Assembly (NCBI RefSeq): GCF_002284565.1
Contig: NZ_NPKI01000026.1
Span: 62,001 to 126,000, forward strand
DNA from: Mesorhizobium mediterraneum
Lineage (GTDB): Bacteria; Pseudomonadota; Alphaproteobacteria; Rhizobiales; Rhizobiaceae
Length of the DNA: 64,000 nucleotides
Reading direction: 5' to 3'
Shown here: piece by piece, positions 26,726 through 36,172 of the stretch
Layout: each line of letters starts with the position of its first letter
How positions within the stretch are numbered: position 1 is the stretch's first letter
Position numbers and translations under genes: made by a program
The notes under the pieces: generated by a model
The model's database searches: none
What the model was told of the DNA's origin: nothing
What the model saw: the letters and a program-made list of their open reading frames with translations, nothing else

Positions 26726-27499
26726 TCAGATGGATGCGAGATAGCCTCCGTCGACGGGAATGCAATGCCCGGTGACATAGGCGGATGCCCCGCTCGCCAG
26801 GAACACAACGGCTCCGGCCAGATCCTGCATCGTGCCGAAGCGCCGCTGCGGGATCTTGGCCAGCATTGCCGTCTGCCAATCGGGATCCTCATAGAAGACA
26901 TCAGTCATCGCCGTATGGAAATAACCCGGAGCGATGGCATTGACGCGAATACCGAGCGATGCCCATTCCGTGGCAAGCGCGCGCGTCATGCCTAGAAGGC
27001 CAGATTTGGATGAGCCGTAAGGCACCGCGGTCGGAATACCGACATAGGAGGTCAGCGAGCAAAGATTGATGATCGCGCCGCCGCTCTTGCCGGCAGCCAT
27101 CCGTCGCGCCGCAGCCTGCGCGCAGAAGAAGGCGCCCTTCAGGTTGGTCGATACGATGCGATCCCACACCGCCTCGTCTACGTCGAGCGAGGGCTGGACT
27201 TGCTCATAGCCGGCGTTGTTGACCAGAATGTCGAGCCCGCCAAAGACTTCCGCGACCTCGTCGACCGCCACGCGGATGCGATCTGTGTCGAGCACGTCGA
27301 GAGACCGGCAAAGCGACCGTCGCCCGAGTGCGCCAATTCGGTCCGCCGTCTCACGAAGGGATGTTTCGTCGCGGGCGGTCACCGCGACGTCGGCACCAGC
27401 CGCACAGAGCGCCTCCGCAATAGCCTGGCCGATGCCGCGGCTGGCGCCCGTCACCAGTGCCTTTTTTCCCGTCAGGTCGAATAAGCGAGCGGCGTCCAT
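26726..27499 (-). CDS. Short-chain dehydrogenase/reductase (SDR)
   Basis: A 257-residue classical SDR: cofactor motif TGASRGIG, NNAG, and the catalytic Ser with Tyr-x-x-x-Lys (YGSSK). The residue pattern TARDE after the second strand leaves NAD versus NADP open. It is transcribed in the same direction as the transporter operon from its own upstream region, with a HutC-like site about 64 bp before the start. In DHPS pathways an SDR and an MDR can serve as the two stereospecific 2-dehydrogenases; that match is inferred. Confidence 0.85.
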   Translation of the reverse strand: MDAARLFDLTGKKALVTGASRGIGQAIAEALCAAGADVAVTARDETSLRETADRIGALGRRSLCRSLDVLDTDRIRVAVDEVAEVFGGLDILVNNAGYEQVQPSLDVDEAVWDRIVSTNLKGAFFCAQAAARRMAAGKSGGAIINLCSLTSYVGIPTAVPYGSSKSGLLGMTRALATEWASLGIRVNAIAPGYFHTAMTDVFYEDPDWQTAMLAKIPQRRFGTMQDLAGAVVFLASGASAYVTGHCIPVDGGYLASI

Positions 27500-27562
27500 G
27501 GCGTCACGGTTCCTGCATTCTCGAAAATTGCATGCGGGAAACGAACACCAGTTGCGGCCGGT

Positions 27563-27572
27563 TGTCTATACA
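27563..27572. promoter_or_regulatory. Candidate HutC/GntR operator upstream of the SDR gene
   Basis: TGTCTATACA differs from the HutC-type palindrome TGTATATACA at one position. It lies about 64 bp upstream of the SDR start, mirroring the site before the transporter operon. The rest of 27573-27805 shows no gene I can support. Confidence 0.5.
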
Positions 27573-27805
27573 TCTTGCGCTATTGCCCGGGGGCGGTCGC
27601 CACCAAAATGGCGCGGCGCTGGATCTTCCCTTGCCAGGACCTACGGAGCGTGGAGGGAATCTACGGGTCGGCAGCAATCAACCGACCGTCCTGCAGGGGA
27701 GAAGCCAGTCTTCCTTGGCGGTACGATTTTCTAGCGCCGCCTGTCCAACCACCCTCGTTGCATGGAGGGTGATTGGACAATTTTGCATCGGGCAAGTTCA
27801 GTATG

Positions 27806-28045
27806 TTAGCGGCCCGCCCATGGTGCACGCTTCCCATGGACCTTGCCGAGTTGCGTTTGTCCTTCTTTCGGGGGTGCTTCGGATACGGGCAAGGAAGCGG
27901 CATGATTGGTATCCAAGGTCATTTCGCTTTTGTCGGCATCAGTGGCGAACCCGCGGGTCGGGTCGCGGTCTGGGTTTTGATTGGCAGCGAGAGAGACCCC
28001 TGTCGACAAGGCGAGGAGGGCCAAGACTGTTACAAGCTTGTTCAT
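27806..28045 (-). CDS. Small predicted secreted protein, function unknown
   Basis: A 79-residue protein with a clear Sec signal peptide (MNKLVTVLALLALSTGVSLAA) and a hydrophilic mature part of about 58 residues (NQNPDRDPTRGFATDAD). AAGGA lies at good spacing before the ATG at 28045. There are no Cys residues and no motif. It stands alone between the SDR and the cysteine-proteinase gene. A real small periplasmic protein is likely, but there is no functional clue. Confidence 0.6.
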   Translation of the reverse strand: MNKLVTVLALLALSTGVSLAANQNPDRDPTRGFATDADKSEMTLDTNHAASLPVSEAPPKEGQTQLGKVHGKRAPWAGR

Positions 28046-28554
28046 CGTATTTTTCCTTTCTTAGAATGAGCAGACTTGCCAATCGGCGCCTCGCGCGCGG
28101 TGCCGTATTGACTCCTGCTTGCGAAACCGCGGTCGGCTTTCTGTCTCGTCACCATGACGAGACTTCCTGCTCACGATTGAATTTACGCTACGCCTGTCGC
28201 AGAGGTTTGCCCGAGCTCCATCGAAATGTAACCGAATGTATGCGAGAGCCTCGTGGCTCCCCGGATTTCCGTCGCTTCGACAAATTTGGCTACAATTTTT
28301 ATTCGGTCGCTTGTCCGCGTTTGGGCCGCCTATGACCGAACTTCGCCGATGCGGCCATGCGACAACAGGCGAAGGTCATGACCTTCCAGTGGCTGTGGAA
28401 GTTCTCCAGCGACGGCCGCGCGGTGCCCAGCGTCAGGCCGCTGGTGGCTCGCGATCGCGGCTTTAAGCCGCGCGTCGGCTGCGTTGATGTGCTCATGAAA
28501 AGATGGTAACGCAATATTAAATAGTGTTTCGGGTCGTTACTTTGGGCGGGGCGA
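28046..28554. other. Intergenic region of about 500 bp, nothing recognised
   Basis: Contains the divergent promoters of the small secreted protein and the cysteine proteinase. A 50-codon frame at about 28357-28509 (MRQQAKVMTFQW...) has no ribosome-binding site or known relatives I can name. No repeat or RNA gene is seen. Confidence 0.4.
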
Positions 28555-29181
28555 ATGGGATTAGTGTTACCGCGGGCATGGCTGTGTGCCGGCCTACTGA
28601 TAGGCTTGATGATGTCCGCGACGCCGATCGAGCAAGCTTCGGCCGATGCGGTGCATGGTGCCATGGCCATCGGGCAACGGACTTCCGTCCCGGTCGGCTA
28701 TATCGAATTCTGCCGAAGGCAGGCCGCAGAATGCAGAATACGATCAGGCAAGGCTCCGCCAATCCTTATGAGCAGAGGAATGGAAGACAAGCTCGCGTCC
28801 GTCACCAAGCTTGTGAACAGATCGATCAGGCCCGTGAGTGATCTTGCCGTTCACGGAACGATGGAATTCTGGTCCTATCCTGACAGCGCGGTCGGCGACT
28901 GCGAGGACTACGTCCTGCTTAAGCGCCAGATGCTCAATTTGGCGGGCGTATCGCTCTCGAACCTTCTGATCACTGTCGTCAAAAAGAAGGACGGCGAGGG
29001 GCACGCAGTGCTGACGGTCAAGACCGACAAAGGCGACTATGTGCTCGACAACCTCAACGACGAGGTGAAGCTTTGGTCGGAAACTGGATATAGATTTCTA
29101 AAAAGGCAATCGTCCACAGACACAGGGCGCTGGGTTGCGATACTTGAACACCCCGATGTTCTGGTCGGGGCAGTCGACTAA
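28555..29181 (+). CDS. Bacterial transglutaminase-like cysteine proteinase (BTLCP, Peptidase C93)
   Basis: A 208-residue exported protein. The N-terminal ~30 residues form a signal peptide ending near ASA. The catalytic triad is visible: Cys in GDCEDYVLLKR, His in GHAVLTV and Asp in YVLDNLND, the characteristic order. The early FCRRQAAEC cysteines are also typical of the family. BTLCPs are common in Rhizobiales; most are uncharacterised, some linked to periplasmic proteolysis or cyclic-di-GMP-type LapG systems. No lapD/lapA partner is in the window. Confidence 0.85.
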   Translation: MGLVLPRAWLCAGLLIGLMMSATPIEQASADAVHGAMAIGQRTSVPVGYIEFCRRQAAECRIRSGKAPPILMSRGMEDKLASVTKLVNRSIRPVSDLAVHGTMEFWSYPDSAVGDCEDYVLLKRQMLNLAGVSLSNLLITVVKKKDGEGHAVLTVKTDKGDYVLDNLNDEVKLWSETGYRFLKRQSSTDTGRWVAILEHPDVLVGAVD

Positions 29182-29390
29182 GCCTCGAGAATCGCGCCTG
29201 GACTACACTTTGGCACCTCCCATGCCATGTCCGAGAATAGCAGAGTTGGACAGAGGTCGTGTGAAACGCGATTTGCGTGACAGGCCTAGACGGCCTCCGC
29301 TCGCTAGCATGGCTCGGGTTTCAGGCGATGGGCGCTGCAGTCGACCGGCGCAGACCTCATGCCACAACTCGTACAAGCGGAGATGGGAAT

Positions 29391-30437
29391 TCAATCCAAA
29401 CTTGCACTATGTGGCGCACGAAGCGCGATTTGTTTGCGTCCCGCTACATTGATGCCAACCGCAATTTCGGCGGCCTTGCCAAGATCGGCTGCATAGCGGA
29501 GGAGAATCCTTTGTGCCTCCACGGTATCTTCTTCCGTGAGTACGCTTTGTACCCCCGGCAGATGGCGCGCGCGTCGAAACTCTGCGGGGCTGCACCCGAA
29601 ACGGCCCCTGAACTTATTGTAGAACACAGCAGGATTGCCGAAACCGTTTCGCTCCATGATCACACCAACAGTATGATCTGTCCGGTGGAGTTCGTCCGCT
29701 GCGGTGTCCAAGCGCAGGCTTTGGCAATAGTCGCGGTAACCAATGCCCAAATGGCGCTTGAACAGGCGGGAAAGGTGGCTCAGCGTCAGTCCCTCAGCCG
29801 CGGCAATCGCACTCAGTCGCTGATTGTCTAATTGCCCTTCGACTGCACCCATAATCCTCAGGATTCGGTCTCGACTGTCGGACCGCAGGGGCGCTGCATC
29901 GCTATCTGCTTTCAGATGCGGGATCTGCCGATAGATGAAACAGGCAAGAAGATTGGCAACAGTCTGCCGAACTATGACCTCCTCGGGGCGACTCGTCTGA
30001 TCAAGGATCAGCCGGGCCATGAAAGCCTTTATCGGAGCGATCCGATTCATGAACGGACGGCTATGGAGGAAGGAGCGGCAAAGGTAATGCCGGGATGCAA
30101 AACCGGGCAGGCCCATGCGCTCGAAATATCCAACATCGAGATGCGCGCCGCAGATCAGAGCATCGCGCGAAATCGAAGTCGAATTGTGCGGGACGTCGCT
30201 ATTTATGATGATCACATCATCCTGCTTCATCTCGCAAGCCTGCTCGTCAACGACTAGGCGGAAGCTGCCTCGCAGCACGAAAAGTATCTCCATTTCACGA
30301 TGCCAATGATAGGGCACATTGGCACGGCCATGCATGAAGGCACGGCAGTGAAAATCCTCCGCAGGCGCATGATCCTCGAAGCTACTGTCGCGGATTTGCA
30401 GTTCGCCGTCGGTTTTGAGATAAGCGATATTCATCAT
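29391..30437 (-). CDS. AraC-family transcriptional regulator
   Basis: A 348-residue regulator. The N-terminal cupin sensor domain shows HWHREMEILFVLRGSFRLVV and SDVPHNS. The C-terminal pair of helix-turn-helices includes IAAAEGLTLSHLSRLFKRHLG and FGNPAVFYNKFRGRFGCSPAEFRR. An extra C-terminal ~45 residues follow. The start is ATG 30437 or 30434; a longer frame to 30821 would run into the divergent gene. It is divergent from the GH3-transporter operon across ~180 bp and is probably its sugar-responsive activator. Confidence 0.88.
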   Translation of the reverse strand: MMNIAYLKTDGELQIRDSSFEDHAPAEDFHCRAFMHGRANVPYHWHREMEILFVLRGSFRLVVDEQACEMKQDDVIIINSDVPHNSTSISRDALICGAHLDVGYFERMGLPGFASRHYLCRSFLHSRPFMNRIAPIKAFMARLILDQTSRPEEVIVRQTVANLLACFIYRQIPHLKADSDAAPLRSDSRDRILRIMGAVEGQLDNQRLSAIAAAEGLTLSHLSRLFKRHLGIGYRDYCQSLRLDTAADELHRTDHTVGVIMERNGFGNPAVFYNKFRGRFGCSPAEFRRARHLPGVQSVLTEEDTVEAQRILLRYAADLGKAAEIAVGINVAGRKQIALRAPHSASLD

Positions 30438-30620
30438 GGTTCCCAGGCCAACCTGCTTACTAGACATCAAAAACTGTCGTAGTTCCAGCGCAAGTTTCGC
30501 GGCTAGAAGAGAGCCGTGGCCTCGTGTCATCAATAGATCATCTCTTGGCGCAGCGGCGATGCCGCAATGGTGAGGCGAACCACCAGGGATGACCGGCGCG
30601 CGTCCGCAACAGCATATGGA

Positions 30621-32993
30621 ATGACGATGACCTGGAATATTTCCGACAAGGAGCTGGCCGGTCTGCTGACGCAGATGAGCATCGAGGAAAAGGTCGCGAT
30701 GGTCAGCGGCCACGGCCTCTGGCGGACGGTCGCCAACTACCGTCTTAACATTCCCGAACTGCTGATGACGGATGGCACATACGGTGTTCGCTATTCGATC
30801 GAACAGATCGACGGAGCGCATGACGCAGACAACCAGCTCGCCTCATTCCTGAGTGTCGTCAACACCGATCTCTCGACAGGGGTCGACAGTGCATTCGGCT
30901 CCACCCGTCCAGCAACATGCTTTCCGAATGGTTCGTCGTTGGCCTGTTCGTGGGATCTCGATCTCGCATATGAACTTGGCGAAGCGCTCGCTGCCGAATG
31001 CCAGGCGTTCGGCGTCAACATATTGCTCGGCCCAGGTGTCAATATCCGGCGTACGCCGCTGGCAGGGCGAAGCTATGAATATTACGCAGAGGATCCTCTG
31101 CTGACGGGTGATATTGCCGCCGCGGTCATCAGCGGCCTTCAGCGCAACGGGGTGGGGGCCTCGCTCAAGCATTTCGCGTGCAACAATTCCGAGGTCCAGC
31201 GCACGACGATGAGCTCGGTCGTCGAGGAACGCGCCCTGCGGGAGATCTATCTCGCCGGCTTCGAACGGGCGATCCGCAAGAGCGATCCCTGGACCGTCAT
31301 GAGCTCCTATAACCGGCTCAACGATGTTCAAACCGCCGAAGATCACTGGCTGCTGACCGAAGTGCTGCGCGACGAGTGGGGATATGATGGCGTCGTGGTG
31401 TCCGACTGGCACGGCATCAAGGACCGGCCTGCTTCGATGAATGCGGGCAACGACCTCGACATGCCCGAAAGCGGCTCCCGCAAGCAGGAACTTCTGACAG
31501 CGGTCGAAGACGGCCAGGTGTCAATGGAGACGCTTGATCGCTCGTGCCTGCGCATCTTGAAGCTTGTGCGTCTGGCCCGAAACGGTGTGAAGCCGAATGC
31601 CGAGGCCGACTTCCAAAAGCATCATGCCTTGTCCCGGCGCATGGCGGCCGAGTCGATCGTGCTCCTGAAAAACGAGAACGCCAGCCTTCCCTTGCTCCCC
31701 GAGAAGCTCAAAAGGATCACGGTCGTTGGAGCCGCCGCCGTGGAACCGGTCATCCAGGGTTCTGGTTGCGCCACGACGAGGCCGACCGAGGTCGACATCC
31801 CGCTGGAGGAAATCCGCAAACGCGCACCCGGCGTGGACATCGACTATCACACGGTCGCGGATTTCGAGGCCGGTGGCAGCTCCGAGGCGGTGGCGCTTGC
31901 GGCGGTCGACGCCGCCGACGCTGTCCTGTTTTTCGCCAACACCGAGGTCGGTTATGACGGCGAGGGCTCTGACCGCAAGCATCTCAATCTGCATGACGGC
32001 CAGGACGCCCTGATCGAGCGACTATCCGCACGTAAAAGTAAAGTCGTGGTCATTCTCGCGACGCCGGACGCCGTGGTCATGCCCTGGGCCGATCATGTTG
32101 CAGCCGTGCTTGTGGCTTTCTTCGGCGGGCAAGGTGCTGGCAGCGCGATCGCCGATGTTCTGTTCGGCAGCCAGAATCCGAGCGGCAAGCTGACCGTGAC
32201 ATTCCCCGTCCAGGTCGAGGACATACCGGGCTACCTCACCTATCCCGGCGAGGGCAATCGCCACATTTATTCGGAGGGCATCCACGTCGGCTATCGCTTC
32301 TACGACAAGCGCAAGCTCACGCCGCTGTTTCCTTTCGGTTTCGGGCTGAGCTACACCAGCTTCGAATATTCCAACCTGTCGGTCGATGCCGATCGGATCG
32401 ATGCGTCGAGCACGATCACGCTGGCGTTCGATATCACCAATACCGGCAGTGTGGCCGGCAAGGAAATCGCGCAGGTTTATGCGCGCCCGCACCAACCGCG
32501 GCTGATCCGCCCGATCCGTGAACTCAAGGGCTTCGCGAAAGTCTCTCTCGAGCCGGGCGAAACCAAGCGCGTCGAGATCAAGATCGAGAGCCGCGATTTG
32601 CGGTATTATGACCCGCAGTATCGCCGGTGGCTGCTCGATGCCGGCAGCCTGACCTTCGAGGTCGGCGCGTCCTCTCGCGACATCCGTCTGGAGCGGACGG
32701 TCGAGGTCGAAGCCGCGGCACTGGCCTCCACCGTCCTCAATGTCGAAAGCCAGCCCTTCCTGGTCTTCGAGCACGAATTCGCCCGCCAGCGCTTCCGTGC
32801 CTTCCTCAAGCAGCGGCTCGATCTCAGCGATCAGGAAGCCGACAAGATGCTCGAATACTGCGCCGGCTCCTTCCTCGGAATCCACAAGACCGTCGCCTGG
32901 GTCGCGGGCGAGACAATCTCCAAGGCCGAAATGGCCGCATTCCTCGACAGCCTCAACAAGGAGATGGGGATGACGCTCATCAAGGCTGCATAG
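30621..32993 (+). CDS. Glycoside hydrolase family 3 beta-glycosidase (first copy)
   Basis: A 790-residue cytoplasmic enzyme without a signal peptide. GH3 N-domain: TDGTYGVRYS, LLGPGVNIRRTPL, LKHFACNNSE and nucleophile Asp262 in VVSDWHG. GH3 C-domain: ESIVLLKNENASLPLL through ADVLFGSQNPSGKL, then a fibronectin-like domain (DITNTGSVAGKEIAQVY). An extra ~90-residue C-terminal segment (RQRFRAFLKQRLDLSDQEAD) is shared with the second copy. It probably splits beta-glucosides imported by the transporter encoded immediately downstream. Alternative start 30627. Confidence 0.9.
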   Translation: MTMTWNISDKELAGLLTQMSIEEKVAMVSGHGLWRTVANYRLNIPELLMTDGTYGVRYSIEQIDGAHDADNQLASFLSVVNTDLSTGVDSAFGSTRPATCFPNGSSLACSWDLDLAYELGEALAAECQAFGVNILLGPGVNIRRTPLAGRSYEYYAEDPLLTGDIAAAVISGLQRNGVGASLKHFACNNSEVQRTTMSSVVEERALREIYLAGFERAIRKSDPWTVMSSYNRLNDVQTAEDHWLLTEVLRDEWGYDGVVVSDWHGIKDRPASMNAGNDLDMPESGSRKQELLTAVEDGQVSMETLDRSCLRILKLVRLARNGVKPNAEADFQKHHALSRRMAAESIVLLKNENASLPLLPEKLKRITVVGAAAVEPVIQGSGCATTRPTEVDIPLEEIRKRAPGVDIDYHTVADFEAGGSSEAVALAAVDAADAVLFFANTEVGYDGEGSDRKHLNLHDGQDALIERLSARKSKVVVILATPDAVVMPWADHVAAVLVAFFGGQGAGSAIADVLFGSQNPSGKLTVTFPVQVEDIPGYLTYPGEGNRHIYSEGIHVGYRFYDKRKLTPLFPFGFGLSYTSFEYSNLSVDADRIDASSTITLAFDITNTGSVAGKEIAQVYARPHQPRLIRPIRELKGFAKVSLEPGETKRVEIKIESRDLRYYDPQYRRWLLDAGSLTFEVGASSRDIRLERTVEVEAAALASTVLNVESQPFLVFEHEFARQRFRAFLKQRLDLSDQEADKMLEYCAGSFLGIHKTVAWVAGETISKAEMAAFLDSLNKEMGMTLIKAA

Positions 32994-33079
32994 ACACCCG
33001 GGCGCCGCCTTGCGCGATGCCGGACCGAGCGTCTCGGGAACAGAGACCGTGCAATCAATGCCAACCAAGGGGAACTGCC

Positions 33080-34315
33080 ATGAAATTTCGCTACCTGTTG
33101 TCCACAATGACCATCCTCGGCACGTTCGCGGCCTTAAGTCCCGCGCTCGCTCAGACCGTCGACGTGCAGCACTACTGGACGAGCTCGAGTGAATCCAAGG
33201 CGATGAACACGATCGCCGACAGCTTCAAGGAGCGCGGCGGAAAATGGATCGATAGCCCGTCGGCCGATTTCGACGCAGCGCTTGCGGCGGCAACCAGCCG
33301 GATTGCCGGCGGCCAGCCGCCATCGGCGATCCTGATGACGCCAAGCTCGGCGCTGCGCGACCTGGCCAGCTCCGGTCAGCTTCGAGATTTCGACGACCTC
33401 GCCGCCAAGGGCGGCTGGCAAAAGGTGATGGCGCCGATTGTGTGGGACAAGCTCAATGTCGACGGCCACCTCGTTGCCTTGCCCGTCGGGGTGCATGCGC
33501 AGAACTGGGTCTGGTATTCCAAGCCCGTTCTGGAGAAACTCAAAATCAGCGAACCGAAGACCTTCGACGAGCTTTTTGCGGCCGCCGACAAGATCAAGGC
33601 GTCGGGCGGCATTGGCATCGCCACCGGCGGCGAACCCTGGCAGCAAGTCGGCATCCTCTACAGCGTGTTTCTCGCTCTCGGCGGTCCCGAGTACTGGAAT
33701 GAATTGATCGTCAAGCGATCCCCCGAGGCGCTCAAATCGCCTGTCCTGACCCAGGCTTTCGATATCTTTCGCAAGGTATCGACCTATGCGGATCCGGCGA
33801 GCCCCGGCCGCTCCTGGAACGACACGACGAACCTCGTCGTGACGGACAAGGCCGGTTTCCAGTTCATGGGCGACTGGGCACGGGGCGAGTTCCTCGCTGC
33901 CGGCAAAGTCGCGGGTAAGGACTTCGGGTGCTTCCTGACGCCGGCTGAAAAGCCAGGATACGCGATCCTGATCGATGTCTTTGCATTCCCGGTGAACACC
34001 GACGACGACCGAATCAAGGGCCAGACGCTGCTCGCGGACTCGATCATGGAGCCCGCTGTCCAGGAAACGATCGCCGAGGTCAAAGGCTCTGTCCCGTCGC
34101 GGACGGATGTGGATACGTCCAAGCTCGACACCTGCGCGCAAATCGGATCCAAGGCGCTTGCCACGCCGGGCGCCGCGGTCCAGGCAGCCTATGATGCGCT
34201 CGCAGGCGACCTTAACGGCCAGGTGACGGATCTGGCCGGGCAGTTTTGGACCGACAAGTCCATGACCACGCAAGCGGCCGTCGAGAGCTTTAGCAACATT
34301 CTGCAGAGCGAGTAA
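33080..34315 (+). CDS. Carbohydrate ABC transporter substrate-binding protein (CUT1)
   Basis: A 411-residue periplasmic binding protein of the type that binds oligosaccharides. The signal peptide ends at ALAQ (residue ~25). The mature domain has VQHYWTSSSESKAMNTIAD and WYSKPVLEKLKI, typical of family-1 sugar-binding proteins. An AAGGGGAA site precedes the ATG. It is flanked by GH3 and permease genes in the same direction, so the ligand is probably a beta-linked glucoside or oligosaccharide. Confidence 0.9.
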   Translation: MKFRYLLSTMTILGTFAALSPALAQTVDVQHYWTSSSESKAMNTIADSFKERGGKWIDSPSADFDAALAAATSRIAGGQPPSAILMTPSSALRDLASSGQLRDFDDLAAKGGWQKVMAPIVWDKLNVDGHLVALPVGVHAQNWVWYSKPVLEKLKISEPKTFDELFAAADKIKASGGIGIATGGEPWQQVGILYSVFLALGGPEYWNELIVKRSPEALKSPVLTQAFDIFRKVSTYADPASPGRSWNDTTNLVVTDKAGFQFMGDWARGEFLAAGKVAGKDFGCFLTPAEKPGYAILIDVFAFPVNTDDDRIKGQTLLADSIMEPAVQETIAEVKGSVPSRTDVDTSKLDTCAQIGSKALATPGAAVQAAYDALAGDLNGQVTDLAGQFWTDKSMTTQAAVESFSNILQSE

Positions 34316-34323
34316 GAATCACG

Positions 34324-34353
34324 CAACCGGCTGGCGGCATCGCTGGCTGGTTG
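34324..34353 (+). terminator. Stem-loop between binding-protein and permease genes
   Basis: A 13-bp stem (CAACCGGCTGGCG / CGCTGGCTGGTTG, three G-U pairs) with loop GCAT, directly after the binding-protein stop. No T-run; an intercistronic hairpin like those after the other four binding-protein genes of this window. Confidence 0.5.
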
Positions 34354-34413
34354 CCAACCCTTGCACTCGCGGGTCGCTCGGCATGACGCACCTATGATCC
34401 TGAAAGCGGTTTC

Positions 34414-35289
34414 ATGAGAACCTGGTTGCATCGGCAGACGTTCAGGCCGGACATGACGGTCGTCTTCTTCTTCGGCATCGTGGCGGTGTTTTTCTACGGA
34501 TCGATCGTCTGGACCGGCTACATGTCCCTGACGCGGTCGACGCTGATGCCCAATTACAATTTCGTGGGCTTCGACCAATATATCAAGCTCTTCACGAACC
34601 ACCGCTGGCTGGTGTCTTGCCTGAACATGGTGATTTTCGGCGTGCTCTACATCGTTGGCACGCTCGCCTTCGGCACGCTGCTTGCCGTTTTCGCCGACCG
34701 CCGCATCAGGGCCGAGTCGCTGTTTCGAACCATATTCCTCTATCCGCTCGCCGTATCGCTGATCGTCACCGGTCTTTCCTGGCGTTGGGTGCTCGACCCT
34801 GTGAACGGCTTGCAGGGGCTTGTGCGCGGCATGGGTTGGGAGAATTTCACCTTCGACTGGCTCACCGATCCCGACCGGGCGATCTACACGCTGGTGATTG
34901 CCGGCATCTGGCATTCGGCCGGGTTGATCATGGTCATCATTCTCGCCGGCTTGCGCGGTGTGGACGAAGACCTCTGGAAGGCGATCCGCATGGAGGGCAT
35001 TCCCCTCTGGCGCGCCTATCTGCAAGTCATTTTTCCCGGTATGCGGCCGGTCGTGGCTTCCTGCGTCGTGCTTTTGATGTCGGACGTTATTCGCGGCTAC
35101 GACCTTGTCATCGCCATGACCAAGGGAGGGCCCGGCATTGCCACGGAAATGCCGGCGAAGTTCGCTGTCGACTATTATTTCGCACGGGTCAATCTCGGCC
35201 TGGCTTCCGCCGCCTCGATCGCGATGCTGGTCCTCTCGCTCTTGCTGTTGGCACCTTATTTCTACAGTGAGTTCAGGAGGCGCACGTGA
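34414..35289 (+). CDS. Sugar ABC transporter permease (MalF/UgpA type)
   Basis: A 291-residue inner-membrane protein with about six helices and the EAA loop GVDEDLWKAIRMEGIPLWRAYLQ. It lacks the large MalF periplasmic insertion, as is usual for the UgpA-like group. Its stop overlaps the next permease start by 4 bp. Confidence 0.92.
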   Translation: MRTWLHRQTFRPDMTVVFFFGIVAVFFYGSIVWTGYMSLTRSTLMPNYNFVGFDQYIKLFTNHRWLVSCLNMVIFGVLYIVGTLAFGTLLAVFADRRIRAESLFRTIFLYPLAVSLIVTGLSWRWVLDPVNGLQGLVRGMGWENFTFDWLTDPDRAIYTLVIAGIWHSAGLIMVIILAGLRGVDEDLWKAIRMEGIPLWRAYLQVIFPGMRPVVASCVVLLMSDVIRGYDLVIAMTKGGPGIATEMPAKFAVDYYFARVNLGLASAASIAMLVLSLLLLAPYFYSEFRRRT

Positions 35290-36170
35290 CGCGAAGCCTT
35301 CCTGGCGAACGCTCCGTGTTCGGCCCACGCGCGGCGCGTCTCGGTCTCTATGCGTTTCTCTTCGCTTCGGCCGCCTTCTTTCTCCTGCCGCTGCTGCTGG
35401 TGATCAGCAACTCGCTGAAGCCGATGGAGGAAATCCGCCAGGGCAATCTTCTCGCTCTCCCCGTCAAGCCGACTTTCGATGCGTGGCTGACGGCATGGAA
35501 AAGTGCTTGCACCGGGCTCGAATGCGGCGGGGTGCGCCCAGGCCTGTGGAACTCGATCAAGATCACCGTTCCAGCCGTCGTGATCTCGACGCTGGCAGGC
35601 GCGCTCAACGGCTATGCGCTGGCGCAGTGGAAGTCACGCCACGCCAACCTGATCATGCTTCTCGTCATGGTCGGCCTATTCATCCCCTATCAGGCGATGC
35701 TCTATCCGACGGTGAAGATCCTGAGCAGCCTCAGTCTGTTCCGCACCTATAGCGGTATCATTCTTGTCCATGTCGTCTACGGCTTGCCTTATACGACGCT
35801 GCTGTTCCGAAATTTCTACGTTGGCGTGCCGGAGGAGATCAGCCGGGCCGCGCGCATGGAAGGCGCCAGTTTTCTCAGGACGTTCCGGTCCGTCATTCTT
35901 CCGCTGTCGACCAACATCCTGGTCGTCGTGGCGATCCTGCAATTCACCGGCATATGGAACGACTATCTGCTCGGGCTGATCTTCGCCGGCAACGACAATT
36001 TGCCGATGACGGTTCAGCTCACCAACATCGTCAACAATGCTCGGGGTTCGGCCTCGCCCAATGTCAACATGGCCGCCGCGGTCATCACCGCCATTCCGAC
36101 GCTCATCGTCTATTTCCTCTCCGGCCGCTATTTCGTGCGCGGCATCGCCGCCGGTGCTGTGAAGGGTTAG
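35286..36170 (+). CDS. Sugar ABC transporter permease (MalG/UgpE type)
   Basis: A 294-residue permease starting at a GTG within GTGA, coupled to the previous gene. N-terminal helix LYAFLFASAAFFLLPLLLV; EAA loop GVPEEISRAARMEGASFLRTF near residue 190. It is followed 2 bp later by the ATPase gene. Confidence 0.92.
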   Translation: MTRSLPGERSVFGPRAARLGLYAFLFASAAFFLLPLLLVISNSLKPMEEIRQGNLLALPVKPTFDAWLTAWKSACTGLECGGVRPGLWNSIKITVPAVVISTLAGALNGYALAQWKSRHANLIMLLVMVGLFIPYQAMLYPTVKILSSLSLFRTYSGIILVHVVYGLPYTTLLFRNFYVGVPEEISRAARMEGASFLRTFRSVILPLSTNILVVVAILQFTGIWNDYLLGLIFAGNDNLPMTVQLTNIVNNARGSASPNVNMAAAVITAIPTLIVYFLSGRYFVRGIAAGAVKG

Positions 36171-36172
36171 CC

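Noticed and set aside
28357..28509. A 50-codon plus-strand frame (MRQQAKVMTFQW...).
   Set aside because: No ribosome-binding site, no motif or relatives I recognise, and the compositional signal is weak.
29211..29224. Sigma-54-like sequence TGGCACC-N4-ATGC with GG-N10-GC spacing.
   Set aside because: The -12 element is poor and it lies between two convergent genes with nothing downstream to transcribe.
30322..30337. TGGCACG followed by TGCAT inside the AraC gene.
   Set aside because: Spacing between GG and GC is 9 instead of 10, and it lies within a coding region.
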